Source: Streptomyces mirabilis
GTDB lineage: Bacteria; Actinomycetota; Actinomycetes; Streptomycetales; Streptomycetaceae
Length of the DNA stretch: 64,000 bases
Reading direction: 5' to 3'
NCBI RefSeq assembly: GCF_039503195.1
Contig: NZ_JBCJKP010000001.1
Coordinates: forward strand, 8,928,001-8,992,000
Part shown: one piece after another, positions 53,913-63,269 of the stretch
Numbering within the stretch: the first letter of the stretch is position 1
Layout of the letters: each line of letters opens with the position of its first letter
Program-made: the position numbers and the translations under genes
The notes under the pieces: model-generated
What the model was told of the DNA's origin: nothing
The model's database searches: none
Seen by the model: the letters and a program-made list of their open reading frames with translations, nothing else

Positions 53913-55981
53913 ATGATCGAAATCGGCGAAGACGGTCGTACGTGGCTTCTTTCGGGTCCCACGAGCAGCTACGCACTACGGCTGACCGACCTCGACGAAC
54001 TGCTCCATCTCCACTGGGGGCCACGGATCACCCTCGCGGACGCAGAATCGCTGGCCGCCCTGCCCGGGCCGCCGTACCGACCCTTCGAGTCCCGGCTCGA
54101 CGGGCGCGAGGAGTATCCCGTCGAGGGCGGCCCCCGCTTCGTACGCCCGGCGCTGTCCGTGCGGACGCAGGAGCGGCGCGGCACCGAATGGCGTTTCGGG
54201 GCGTACGAGGCCGACGGCGACGAACTGCGGCTGCGCTTCGCGGACGACGGGCTCGGCATCACCCTGCACTACCGGATGCGCGGCGACGTCGTCGAGCGCT
54301 GGGTGACCCTGGCCAACGAAGGACCGTCCCTGGAGCTGCTGCGGGCGGACTCCGCGACCTGGACGCTGCCCGAGCGCGACGGATGGCGCCTCTCCCAGCT
54401 GCACGGGCGGTGGGCGGCCGAGTCCCGGCTCGCGCGCTCCCCCTCACCTACGGTGAGAAGGTCATCGGCAGCCGCCGCGGGCACACCGGTCACCAGCACC
54501 TGCCGTGGGTCGCGCTGGACAGCGGGGCGAGTGAGGAGCGCGGAGAGGTCTACGCGTGCGCGCTCGGCTGGTCGGGCTCGTGGCGCATCTGCGTGGCCCA
54601 ACTCCCCGACGCGCGCGTGCAGATCTCCGGCGGCGCGGGGTACGACGACTCCGGACTGTTGCGTCTGGAGCCGGGGGAGTCGTTCACCACCCCCGTCTTC
54701 GCGGGGCTGTGGAGCGACGGCGGCTTCGGCGCGGCGAGCCGGACCTGGCACGCGTACCAGAGGGCGTTCGTGATCCCGGACGCGGACCAGGACCGGCCGG
54801 TGCTCTTCAACTCCTGGGAGGCCACCCACTTCGACATCTCCGAGGAACGGCAGCGGGAGCTGGCCCGGCGGGCCGCGGAGATGGGCGTCGAGCTCTTCGT
54901 CGTCGACGACGGCTGGTTCGGGGCACGGACGAGCGACCGCGCCGGGCTCGGCGACTGGACGCCCAACCCGGACCGCTTCCCGCAGGGGCTGAAGCCGCTC
55001 GCCGACGACGTGCACGCGCTCGGCATGCAGTTCGGGATCTGGGTCGAGCCGGAGATGGTGAATCCGGACAGTGAGCTGTACCGCGCGCACCCCGACTGGG
55101 TGCAGTTCCAGCCGGGGCGGACCAGGACGGAGTTCCGCAACCAGCTCGTACTCAACCTCGCCCGCCCGGATGTCCAGGAGTACCTGTGGGAGCAGCTCGA
55201 CGGTCTGCTCTCGAGCGCCCCGATCGACTATGTGAAGTGGGACTTCAACCGCTGCTTCACGGACGCCGGTTGGCCCGGTGAGCCGTACCCGCAGAAGCTG
55301 TGGGTCGAGCACGTGGAGGCTCTGTACGGGCTCCTGGGCCGGCTGCGCGCGGAGCATCCCGGGGTCGCCTTCGAGTCCTGCTCGGGCGGTGGCGGCCGGA
55401 TCGACCTCGGCGTCATGGCGCGCACGGACCAGGTGTGGACCTCCGACAACACCGACCCGCTCGACCGGCTCGCCATCCAGCACGGCTTCAGCCAGATCCA
55501 CCCGGCCCGGATCATGGCCGCCTGGGTCACGGACAGTCCGAACGCGCAGCTCAACGGTCGGATCAGCTCGCTGCGCTTCCGGTTCGTGAGCGCCATGGCC
55601 GGGGTACTCGGGGTCGGCGGTGACCTGGCCGACTGGAGCGAGGCGGAGCTCGTCGAGGCGCGGGAGTGGGTGGACCTCTACAAGGAGATCCGGCCGGTCG
55701 TGCAGCGCGGGGACCTCTACCGGCTGCGGCCTCCGGAGGGCGGGCTGAGTGCGGTGCAGTACGTCCACGGCGACGAGACCGTCGTCCTCGCCCTGCTCCA
55801 GGCCCAGCGTCACGGCGAGCCGGTCGCCCCGCTCCGGTTGCGCGGGCTCGATCCGAGCGCCGCGTACGAATGCCGTGAAACGGGTGAAGTGCACCGAGGT
55901 GCGGTGCTGTTGCATCACGGGTTGCGGACGGGGCTGCGCGGGGACTTCGATGCGGCAGTTATCCGACTGCGTCGCATGTGA
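53913..55981 (+). pseudogene. GH36 alpha-galactosidase with a single-base frameshift
   Basis: Restored length 689 aa. The N-terminal beta domain starts at ATG 53913 (MIEIGEDGRTWLLSG). At the C5 run 54439-54443 one C is missing: the frame reads LARSPSPTVRR, but with six C it becomes SPLTYGEKVIGSRRG and continues to 55981. The (beta/alpha)8 domain has WEATHFDISEERQ, nucleophile Asp in DYVKWDFNR and acid/base Asp in TSDNTDPLDRL. There is no signal peptide, so it acts on imported galactosides. Both halves are well conserved, so a sequencing error is more likely than decay. Confidence 0.88.
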
Positions 55982-56280
55982 GCGTTCTGTCCTTTTTTGA
56001 TGCCTTGATTCCAACTGGATCTGGGATAAGGGACCGTGGTGTGGCGCGGGTGAGCAGCGTCATATTCGTGACGATGCGTTGCGGGCCCGCTTTCTCGATC
56101 CGCCTGAATTTCCAGGCGGGTTGAGAGGCGGGGGAGATCATTGTCCACGGAGGGTGACCGGAATTCCGGCATGGATCAAGAAAGGCACCCGCACAGAAAA
56201 GCCACATGGTTGGCGATGCGCCCCCATCTCGCTTACGTTCGCCCTCAATCCGGACGGACGCCCAATCCTGCCGCCGCCCG
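55982..56280. other. Gap upstream of the riboswitch
   Basis: About 300 bp of lower GC, no gene seen. Holds a hairpin at 56100-56119, the palindrome CCGGAATTCCGG at 56158-56169, and probably the promoter of the riboswitch transcript. Confidence 0.5.
56100..56119 (+). terminator. Hairpin after the alpha-galactosidase gene
   Basis: CCGCCTG (56100-56106) and CAGGCGG (56113-56119) around AATTTC. It lies 119 bases past the stop; a plausible terminator. Confidence 0.45.
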
Positions 56281-56437
56281 GTATCCGCACACCCACCGGT
56301 AACCGGCAGGAGCGGGGGACCCACAGGTACCACGCCTGTTCCGGTCTCCGGAACGGCTAGGGGTATAGCCGCGCAGCCGCGTGGCCGGGCATCTCCAGCC
56401 CGCACCCGACAGCTCACCTCGCAGGCGCCGGAGAGGA
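56281..56437 (+). promoter_or_regulatory. ydaO-yuaA (cyclic di-AMP) riboswitch
   Basis: The conserved blocks appear in order: GGAGCGGGGGACCCA at 56309-56323, GGGGTATAGCC at 56370-56380, a GCCGGGCATC segment, and CCGACAGCTCACCTCGCAGGCG-like sequence at 56406-56427. The ribosome site of the M23 gene follows directly. These match the class as I know it from actinobacterial rpfA and cell-wall hydrolase genes, where c-di-AMP lowers expression. End points are approximate. Confidence 0.88.
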
Positions 56438-56444
56438 ATTCGTC

Positions 56445-57425
56445 ATGCCTGCGAAGGGTAAGCACCGCCGACCCAAGTCCCAGCGTTTCTCCCGCTCGAT
56501 CGCCGTGGCCGGAACCGGTGGCGCCGCGCTCGCGCTGCCGCTGATGGGGGCCGCCGGCGCCCATGCCATGACGCCTACGGCCGCGGTTTCGTCCACTCCG
56601 GAAAAGGCCGCGACGATTTCCTCCGCGACGGTTCCTCAAAAGTCCGCGACGGTTTCGGAAAAGTCCGCGACAACCTCCACGGCCTCGGTGAAGACCTATT
56701 CGGTGAAGGTCGGCGACTGGCTCGCCAAGATCGCCGAGCGGCAGCATCTCAGCGGCGGCTGGCAGAAGCTCTACTCCGACAACCGCCAGGCCATCGGCAG
56801 TGACCCCTCGCTGATCCACCCCGGCCTGAAGCTCACGATCGGCGAGAGGGCCGTGTCGACCGACGACGCCAAGCCGTCGACCAAGTCGTTCACGCAGTCG
56901 TCCGCCACGACGTCCACGCGATCGTCGGCGCGGTCGGCCACCGGGTCGTCCGGCGCGGCGGACGCGACCAAGGCCCAGGCCGCCGCACCCCGGGCCACCG
57001 GCGCCGCCACCAACACCGGTTACACCCTGCCGGTAGAGGGCGCCACCATCGGCACCGGCTACAAGGTCGCCGGCAGCATGTGGTCCAGCGGTTACCACAC
57101 CGGTGTGGACTTCGTGGTCCCGACCGGCACCACCGTCAAGGCCATCGCCGCCGGCACCGTCGTATCGGCCGGCTGGGGCGGTGCGTACGGCAACCAGGTC
57201 GTCGTCCAGCACGCCGACGGCCGGTACTCGCAGTACGCCCACCTGTCCGCCCTGTCCGTCTCGACCGGCCAGACCGTGACCGAGAGCCAGCAGATCGGCC
57301 TCTCCGGCGCGACCGGCAACGTCACCGGTCCGCACCTGCACTTCGAGATCCGCACCACCCCGAACTACGGCTCGGACGTGGACCCGGTCGCGTACCTGCG
57401 CGCGCACGGTGTCGCCGTCGGCTGA
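56445..57425 (+). CDS. Secreted LysM / M23 peptidoglycan endopeptidase
   Basis: 326 aa. Export signal at 1-41 (basic KGKHRRPKSQRFSRS, hydrophobic core, cleavage near AHAM). A Ser/Thr/Ala linker with near repeats (KSATV, EKSAT), LysM domain at about 84-133 (YSVKVGDWLAKIAE), second low-complexity linker, then M23 domain with H218-x3-D222 and H297-L-H299. Cuts peptidoglycan cross-links during growth or spore germination. Preceded by a c-di-AMP riboswitch and followed by a strong hairpin. Confidence 0.95.
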   Translation: MPAKGKHRRPKSQRFSRSIAVAGTGGAALALPLMGAAGAHAMTPTAAVSSTPEKAATISSATVPQKSATVSEKSATTSTASVKTYSVKVGDWLAKIAERQHLSGGWQKLYSDNRQAIGSDPSLIHPGLKLTIGERAVSTDDAKPSTKSFTQSSATTSTRSSARSATGSSGAADATKAQAAAPRATGAATNTGYTLPVEGATIGTGYKVAGSMWSSGYHTGVDFVVPTGTTVKAIAAGTVVSAGWGGAYGNQVVVQHADGRYSQYAHLSALSVSTGQTVTESQQIGLSGATGNVTGPHLHFEIRTTPNYGSDVDPVAYLRAHGVAVG

Positions 57426-57449
57426 CGCCCGCCGCGCCTCTCACGTCTT

Positions 57450-57487
57450 CGAGGGCCGGACCCCGCGATCGCGGAGTCCGGCCCTCG
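57450..57487 (+). terminator. Terminator after the M23 peptidase
   Basis: Arms 57450-57461 and 57476-57487 pair perfectly over 12 bp; the interior contains the self-complementary CCGCGATCGCGG, which extends the stem after one mismatch. Confidence 0.85.
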
Positions 57488-57501
57488 GTTCGCCGCGCCA
57501 C

Positions 57502-57911
57502 CGTCGCGGGCGGCTCATCGCTCACGACGGCTTCCGCCGAGGCCTCGGCCAGTGGGTCGCCGAACTGCAGGACGGCGGCACGGTCACCGCCTCGCACGGC
57601 GTCCTGGAGATCGACGTACCGAGCGGTGCGACGGTCTGGTTCAAGCAGCGGCTCGAAGGGCCCTACGCCATCGAGTACACCGCCACACCGGTCTCCGAGG
57701 GCGGCGTCAACGACCGGGTCTCCGACCTCGACAACTTCTGGAACGCCGTCGACGTCCGCTCCCCGGACGACCTCTTCGCCACGCCCCGGGGCGGCGCCCT
57801 GGCCGAATACGACTACCTGAAGACGTACTACGTCGGATACGGCTCCGGACCACATGGAGCCACTTCCGGATCGAGGGCTTCCAGGCGTGGCGGCTGTTCA
57901 ACCACTCCTGA
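57502..57911 (+). pseudogene. Remnant of a DUF6250-type secreted protein gene
   Basis: Reads LIAHDGFRRGLGQWVAELQDGG, VTASHGVLEIDVPSGATVWF, NDRVSDLDNFWNAVDVRSPDDLFA and EYDYLKTYYVGYG, as in DUF6250 proteins. It then shifts frame near 57840-57846 to RTTWSHFRIEGFQAWRLF and stops at 57911. About 70 residues between these blocks are missing. There is no start codon, signal peptide or ribosome site, and the 5' end abuts the M23 terminator. A decayed gene, unlike the three single-base cases. Confidence 0.75.
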
Positions 57912-58021
57912 AAGAGCCTTATTCCGGGTTCGGTCACACTTTACGAGTGGCTTATCTCACCACCCGTCAACCCCTTCCTACGGTCGCGTAGCTCACATCG
58001 AAAGGTGAATCATGGGCCGAT

Positions 58022-58840
58022 GTGGCAGACGATTCGAAGAGTGACAACAGATCAGTGATCGGGTCGTACGTGGCGGTGGGGGACAGCTTCACCGAAGGCG
58101 TCGGCGACCCCGGCCCCGACGGAGCCTTCGTCGGGTGGGCCGACCGGTTCGCGGTGCTCCTCGCCGACCGGCGGCCCGAAGGCTCCTTCACCTACACCAA
58201 TCTCGCCGTACGCGGAAAGCTGCTCGACCAGATCGTCGAGGACCAGCTCCGGGACGCCAAGGAACTCGCCCCCGACCTGGTCTCCTTCTGCGCGGGCGGC
58301 AACGACATCATCCGGCCGGGCACCGACCCCGACGAGGTCGCCGAGCGCTTCGAGCGCGCGGTCGCCGACCTCACCTCCGCCGTCGGCACCGTCATGGTGA
58401 CGACCGGCTTCGACACCCGTACCGTCCCCGTGCTGAAGCATCTGCGCGGCAAGATCGCCACGTACAACGGGCACGTAAGGGCCATCGCGGACCGGTACGG
58501 CTGTCCGGTCCTCGACCTGTGGTCCCTGAAGACGATCCAGGACCGCCGCGCCTGGGACGGTGACCGCCTGCACCTCTCGCCCGAGGGCCACACCCGGGTC
58601 GCGCTGCGTGCCGGTCAGGTCCTCGGCCTCGAAGTGCCCGCGGATCCCGACCAGCCCTGGCCTCCGCTGCCGCCCCGCGGCACGCTCGAGGTCCGGCGCG
58701 ACGACATCCACTGGGCGCGCGAGTACCTCGTCCCGTGGATCGGGCGCCGACTGCGCGGGGAGTCCTCCGGTGACCACGTGGCCGCCAAGGGCAGCCTCTC
58801 GCCGGTCGACATCAAGATGCGGATCGAGTCCGTGGCCTGA
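58022..58840 (+). CDS. SGNH/GDSL hydrolase
   Basis: 272 aa. Block I AVGDSFTEGVGD with nucleophile S22, block III FCAGGNDII, block V DRLHLSPEGH with D181 and H184. No signal peptide. GTG 58022 (MADDSKSD) fits the family start, but the good AAAGGTGA at 58001-58008 points instead to an ATG at 58012 that opens only a 10-codon frame. Esterase/lipase-like activity; substrate unknown. Confidence 0.92.
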   Translation: MADDSKSDNRSVIGSYVAVGDSFTEGVGDPGPDGAFVGWADRFAVLLADRRPEGSFTYTNLAVRGKLLDQIVEDQLRDAKELAPDLVSFCAGGNDIIRPGTDPDEVAERFERAVADLTSAVGTVMVTTGFDTRTVPVLKHLRGKIATYNGHVRAIADRYGCPVLDLWSLKTIQDRRAWDGDRLHLSPEGHTRVALRAGQVLGLEVPADPDQPWPPLPPRGTLEVRRDDIHWAREYLVPWIGRRLRGESSGDHVAAKGSLSPVDIKMRIESVA

Positions 58841-59156
58841 ACGACGGGTCTCCGACGTGCCGGTGGTTTGGACGCCTCCGCCTCGACGGGGTGCCCGTCA
58901 GGCGGGCCCGGGCCGAACTCGCCGCCGCGCCTGCGGCCGTTGCGGCGCGGCGGCTGTCGCCGGGTCGGACGTGCCCCGTACACGCCTCCCCGGTGGTTCG
59001 GCGGTGGGCGGAGCCGACTCGGGTGGCAGTGAGCCGACGGCCGACGAGATGGACGGCCCGGCGGCGGGTCGGCAGCAGCCGCACCGACCCGCTGGGTGGG
59101 CGGTGGGGCGGCGACGGCCGAACCGAGCCGTCCGGGCGTGTGCCCCGGCGCGCCCC
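58841..59156. other. 316-bp gap, no gene recognised
   Basis: Extremely GC-rich. Open frames on both strands give Arg/Pro/Gly/Ala-rich translations with no ribosome site or family similarity. No hairpin of note. Confidence 0.5.
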
Positions 59157-59777
59157 TCAGCGCACCGCGGCCGTCAACGCCTCCCGCGCGAGCCCCAGTT
59201 CCCGGGCGAGCGCTTCGTCCACCCACTCCTGGGCCCGCGCCCGCGACACCGCTCCCGTGTAGGCGGTCATCTGCACCGCGAGCCCGTCGAGCAGCGCCGT
59301 CAGCCGCAGGGCGGAACCCGTGGGATCCGGGCACGCGAACTCGCCGGCCGCCACTCCCTCCGCGATCACCTCGGTAATCGCGGCCTTCCACTGCTTGTCG
59401 AGATCACGCGTGACCTCCTGAAGCGCGGGCTCGCGCAGGGCGGCCGCCCAGCCCTCGATCCACAGTCGCCAGCCCTTGGCCTGGCCGGTCGGCGCGTACC
59501 AGCGCACGGCGGCGCGCAGCCTGCGCAGCGCCGACGTACGACGGCCGAGCAGCTTGCGCAGATGGGCGAGGTCGTCCTCGGCCGCGTAGGTGAACGCGGC
59601 GGCGACCAGCTTCTCCTTGGTGGAGAAGTGGTACAGCACCAACGCGTTGCTCACCCCGAGCACCGAGGCCACGTCGGCGATCCGCACCGCCGCCACGCCC
59701 CGCGCCTCGATCTGCTCGATGGCGGCGCGCAGCAACTCCTCGCGCCGTTCCGCCACGCTCAACCGCACCCTCGCCAC
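59157..59777 (-). CDS. TetR-family transcriptional regulator
   Basis: 206 aa. N-terminal HTH RREELLRAAIEQIEARGVAA, RIADVASVLGVSNALVLYHFSTKEKL; C-terminal ligand domain resembles BetI-type members. GTG start. It lies 25 bp after the NTF2-like gene on the same strand, so they are probably cotranscribed. A candidate to bind the paired dyads at 63270-63337 upstream of the amino-acid catabolic operon. Confidence 0.92.
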   Translation of the reverse strand: MARVRLSVAERREELLRAAIEQIEARGVAAVRIADVASVLGVSNALVLYHFSTKEKLVAAAFTYAAEDDLAHLRKLLGRRTSALRRLRAAVRWYAPTGQAKGWRLWIEGWAAALREPALQEVTRDLDKQWKAAITEVIAEGVAAGEFACPDPTGSALRLTALLDGLAVQMTAYTGAVSRARAQEWVDEALARELGLAREALTAAVR

Positions 59778-59802
59778 GCGGTAACCCTAATGCTCGGCGG
59801 GG

Positions 59803-60222
59803 TCAGTCGACGAACTGGTAGTCAAACCGGATGCGGCCGTCCTCGTCGAGGACCAGGAACTCCCGGCCACCGCCGGTGGCCCGTCCCTCCCCGGTGTGGA
59901 AGGACTCCCAGCGGAACGTGAGGACGTCCCGCAGCTGTTGGGCGGGTTCCTGGATCCGGAAGACGTAGGTCCCCGGGGCGACGAATTCGTCGTGGGCGCG
60001 GGTCACGCGCGTGTGCAGTTCGTCGTGGCCACGGGCCTCCAGGACGGCGGTGGTGAAGCCGAGGCCCACCGCGGTGTCCCGCATCTGCTGGGGTGGCCGG
60101 AGGACGTGCAGACCGTCCTGAGCCCAGAGTTCGTCCACGGTCTTGCGGCGGATCTCGGGATCGGGCTCGTTCCAGACGCCGATGTAGCGCTCGATCAGGT
60201 CCTGCGGGTCGATGCTGGGCAT
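59803..60222 (-). CDS. NTF2-like / SnoaL-like small protein
   Basis: 139 aa. DLIERYIGVWNEPDPEIRRKTV opening, LWAQDGLHVL and the terminal GGREFLVLDEDGRIRFDYQF are typical of the NTF2-like alpha+beta barrel. ATG 60222 preceded by GGGAG. May be a small isomerase/hydrolase or a binding protein; no catalytic residues assigned. In operon with the TetR gene. Confidence 0.85.
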   Translation of the reverse strand: MPSIDPQDLIERYIGVWNEPDPEIRRKTVDELWAQDGLHVLRPPQQMRDTAVGLGFTTAVLEARGHDELHTRVTRAHDEFVAPGTYVFRIQEPAQQLRDVLTFRWESFHTGEGRATGGGREFLVLDEDGRIRFDYQFVD

Positions 60223-60324
60223 GGATACTCCCGTTACGAGTCGGTCTTCGTGTGGGGAGGGGCGGTCACTCGCGCTCGCGCGCCCTCGCTCCACCGACTC
60301 TGCTGTCACCGGCCCCGCGCCTCA

Positions 60325-60359
60325 ATTCCCCAGGGGGAATGACGGCAGGGCCCCCGTCA
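60325..60359 (-). terminator. Terminator region after the dehydrogenase gene
   Basis: Two adjoining stems: TGACGG (60340-60345) with CCGTCA (60354-60359), overlapping the stop codon, and ATTCCCC (60325-60331) with GGGGAAT (60334-60340). Confidence 0.5.
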
Positions 60360-61583
60360 GCGGTACCAGCCGAACCGCTCCGCGATCACCGGCAGCCGGT
60401 CGGCGACGATGGCGTGCGCCGCGGCCCGCGGTGTCGTCCCGTCGGCCTCCGCGCGGGCCAGCATCCGGCCGATGAGGTCGCGCATGGAACGCCGGGTGTA
60501 CGCGAACGCCTCGTCCGCGTCCGCGCCGATGTCGCCGAAGAGCGTCCACCACCACCAGGCGTTCGTCCCGGAGTTGACCACGACGTCCGGCAGCACGACG
60601 ACCCCGCGCGCGGCGAGCAGCTCCTCCGCCTCGGGCAGTACGGGCATGTTGGCCGCCTCGACGATCCAGCGGGCGCCGATCTGCCGCTGGTTCTCGGTGT
60701 CGATGGCGTACGAGACCGCCGCGGGAACGAGTACCTCCGCGTCCATGGACAGCCAGGCGTCGCCGGGGAGTTCCTGGTCGGCCGGGCGCAGCGCGCCACG
60801 GTCGACCGTCCCGTAGGCGTCCCGCGCCGCGAGCAGCGCGTCGATGTCCAGCCCGTGCGGGTTCGCGATCGTGCCCTTGACGTCCGCGACGGCGACGATG
60901 TCGAGGCCCGCGCGGGAGAGGAAGCGGGCCGTGGCTCCGCCCATGGTGCCCAGGCCCTGCACGGCCACACGCGTCCCCGCGTGTGTCACCCCGGCCCGGT
61001 CCAGGGCCGCGAGCACCGACTCGGCGACACCGCAGCCGCCGACCAGTTCGTCGAGCCCGATCCCGTCCACATCGACCGCGAAGGCGTCCGCGAGCCGCCG
61101 ACGGGCCGCCGTCTCGTCGTCGAGCAGCGGGTACACGGCCTGGATGGACGAGACGAGCCCCGCCTCCTCGGCGGCCCGGTCGACCAGGTCCTGGGTGAGC
61201 CCGAGGTCCTCACCCGTGGTCCAGAAGCTCTCGATGTAGGGGCGCATGGCCCGCAGGTAACGCACCAGCAGGCCGTACGCCGCCGGATCCTGGGGATCGC
61301 AGTCGATGCCGCCCTTGGCGCCGCCCAGCGGGATGTAGCGGCCCTCGGGGTTGTAGTGCAGGGCCTCCTTCATCGTCATCCCGCGGGCGAGCCCCGCGAC
61401 CTCGTCCAGGGTGCAGCCCGCGCGCATCCGCAGGCCGCCGCTGGAGACGCCCCGGACGAGCCGGTCGACCACGAGATAGCCCGGTCTGCCCGTGACGTGG
61501 TCGGTCCAGGTGAGCGTGATCAGAGGCGCGGTCGAAGGCGGGGTGAGCGGCGCGGCCGACGGTGCGGTCGGGGGCGTGGTCAT
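60357..61583 (-). CDS. Glu/Leu/Phe/Val dehydrogenase family protein
   Basis: 408 aa. Catalytic lysine K90 in IPLGGAKGGIDCDP, the RYLRAMRPYIESFWTTGEDLG block, and an NAD(P) Rossmann domain starting near 211 (VAVQGLGTMGGATARF). The Pro/Thr/Ala-rich first 20 residues are unusual. Deaminates an amino acid to its 2-oxo acid. The start overlaps the upstream decarboxylase gene by ATGA, so the two form a tight pair. Confidence 0.92.
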   Translation of the reverse strand: MTTPPTAPSAAPLTPPSTAPLITLTWTDHVTGRPGYLVVDRLVRGVSSGGLRMRAGCTLDEVAGLARGMTMKEALHYNPEGRYIPLGGAKGGIDCDPQDPAAYGLLVRYLRAMRPYIESFWTTGEDLGLTQDLVDRAAEEAGLVSSIQAVYPLLDDETAARRRLADAFAVDVDGIGLDELVGGCGVAESVLAALDRAGVTHAGTRVAVQGLGTMGGATARFLSRAGLDIVAVADVKGTIANPHGLDIDALLAARDAYGTVDRGALRPADQELPGDAWLSMDAEVLVPAAVSYAIDTENQRQIGARWIVEAANMPVLPEAEELLAARGVVVLPDVVVNSGTNAWWWWTLFGDIGADADEAFAYTRRSMRDLIGRMLARAEADGTTPRAAAHAIVADRLPVIAERFGWYR

Positions 61584-63217
61584 GGGGTCTCCTCGGGGAC
61601 GGCGATCAGGGTGGGAGCAGGCGTGCGCAGCGCCTCGGTGAGGGCGAGGGCCAGCTCGTCGGGGTGGCACACGCGTGTGCCCTGTCCTCCGTAGGCGCGG
61701 GCCAGGGCGGGCAGATCGACCGGAGCGAGGTCCACCGCGGTCGGGCGGTCGCCACGGGCGGCCATCTCGTCGCGGATCTCTCCGTAGCCACCGTTGTCGA
61801 ACACCACGACGGGCAGCGGGAGTCGCAACTGAGCGGCGGTCGCCAGCTCCTGCACCGTGAACTGGAGGCCGCCGTCCCCGCTCAGCGCCACCACCTGGCG
61901 CTCCGGGCACGCCACCTTGGCGCCGAGCGCCGCGGGCAGCGCGTAGCCGAGCGTGCCGAAGCCGGTCGGGTGAAGATAGCGTCCTGACGGGCCCAGCGGG
62001 AGGTGCGGGAGCGCGCCGTAGTAGCAGCACTGGGCACTGTCCGAGGTGATGACCGCGTCGTCGGCCAGGACGGCGCGGATCGCCCGTAGGTACGGGAGCC
62101 AGCGCGCGTCGCGCGCGGCACTCCCGGAGAACCGCGCGTCCCGCACCACGGCGACCTCGTCGACGTCGATGCCGCCTCGTGGGTCGGGGATGTCGTGTCG
62201 CACGCGCGTGTGGAGGCCCATTTCCGACAACAGCCCCTCCAGGGAGGCCCGCGCGTCGCCGACGAGCGCGATGTCCGTGGGCAGCCCGGAGTGCATCTGG
62301 TCCGGGTCGAGGTCGGCCCGCACGAGCGTGCCCCCGAGGGCGGTCGGCGGCGACCAGAAATCGGACTCGGCCAGCTCCGTGCCCACGGCGAGGACGACAT
62401 CGCGACCCGCCAGCCACTTCTGCACCGACTCAGTGTGCAGCGAGACGCCGAGCGAGAGCGGATGCCGCTCGGGTACGACGCCCTTGCCGTTGGCGGTCGT
62501 CACGACGGGCGCGCCGCACGCCTCCGCGAGAGCGAGACAGACGGTCGCGGCGCCGCGCGCGCCACCGCCGAGCACCAGTGCGGGCCGCCGCGCCTCCCGC
62601 AGGGCGCGTGCGGCGCGTCGTACGGCCTCGGCGTCCGGCAGGGTCGGCGCGGAGGCCGGGGCGAGCCGCACCGGCCCGGCGGCCTCGGCCGCCGTCAGCA
62701 GGTCCAGCGGCACCTCGATGTGCACCGGCCGCGGTCGCCGCGTACGGAAGAGGGTGAACGCGCGTGCCACGGCGGCGCCGATCTCGGTCACCGAGGAGAC
62801 CCGGTGGCTGAACGCGGCGACGCCCCGCAGCGCCTCGGTCTGGCTGCGCATCTCGTGCAGCAGTCCGGTCGACAGCCGGGGGTGGCGCAGCGGCATACCG
62901 GGGGAGACGACCAGCAGGGGCACGCTGTCCGCGTAGGCCTGCCCGACGGCGGCCGTGACGTTGAGGAGCGCGGGACCGGTGGTCGTGATCACGACACCGG
63001 GGCGCCCCGTCACGCGCGCGTACCCGTCGGCGGCGTACCCGGCGCCCTGTTCGTGGCGCGGGGTCGCGTGCCGGACGCCGTACGCCGTCAGGTGCCGGTA
63101 GATCTCCAGGTTGTGCGTGCCGGGAATGCCGAACGCCTGCGTCACGTCATGCGCGGCGAGCGCCCGGACGAGCGCCTCGCCACCGGTGAGCACACCGCTG
63201 CGCGGGTCGGCCTCCAT
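61580..63217 (-). CDS. ThDP-dependent 2-oxo acid decarboxylase (acetolactate synthase-like)
   Basis: 545 aa. N-terminal ThDP glutamate E56 in RHEQGAGYAADGYAR, central DHS-like domain, and C-terminal GDGGLQFTVQEL with FDNGGYGEI binding ThDP/Mg. Resembles 5-guanidino-2-oxopentanoate decarboxylase (AruI-like) more than true acetolactate synthases. With the dehydrogenase next to it, the pair could turn an amino acid (perhaps arginine-derived) into an aldehyde. Ribosome site GGAGG. Two 20-bp dyads upstream. Confidence 0.88.
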   Translation of the reverse strand: MEADPRSGVLTGGEALVRALAAHDVTQAFGIPGTHNLEIYRHLTAYGVRHATPRHEQGAGYAADGYARVTGRPGVVITTTGPALLNVTAAVGQAYADSVPLLVVSPGMPLRHPRLSTGLLHEMRSQTEALRGVAAFSHRVSSVTEIGAAVARAFTLFRTRRPRPVHIEVPLDLLTAAEAAGPVRLAPASAPTLPDAEAVRRAARALREARRPALVLGGGARGAATVCLALAEACGAPVVTTANGKGVVPERHPLSLGVSLHTESVQKWLAGRDVVLAVGTELAESDFWSPPTALGGTLVRADLDPDQMHSGLPTDIALVGDARASLEGLLSEMGLHTRVRHDIPDPRGGIDVDEVAVVRDARFSGSAARDARWLPYLRAIRAVLADDAVITSDSAQCCYYGALPHLPLGPSGRYLHPTGFGTLGYALPAALGAKVACPERQVVALSGDGGLQFTVQELATAAQLRLPLPVVVFDNGGYGEIRDEMAARGDRPTAVDLAPVDLPALARAYGGQGTRVCHPDELALALTEALRTPAPTLIAVPEETP

Positions 63218-63269
63218 GGTGCCTCCAGGTGCGGGACGAGCGGCGCGACCGAAGACCCACCGGTGTCTT

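Noticed and set aside
58012..58044. 10-codon ORF (MGRCGRRFEE) at the SGNH hydrolase start
   Set aside because: Has a ribosome-site-like AAAGGTGA but the spacing is short and the product trivial. More likely the site serves the GTG at 58022. Left as a note on start choice.
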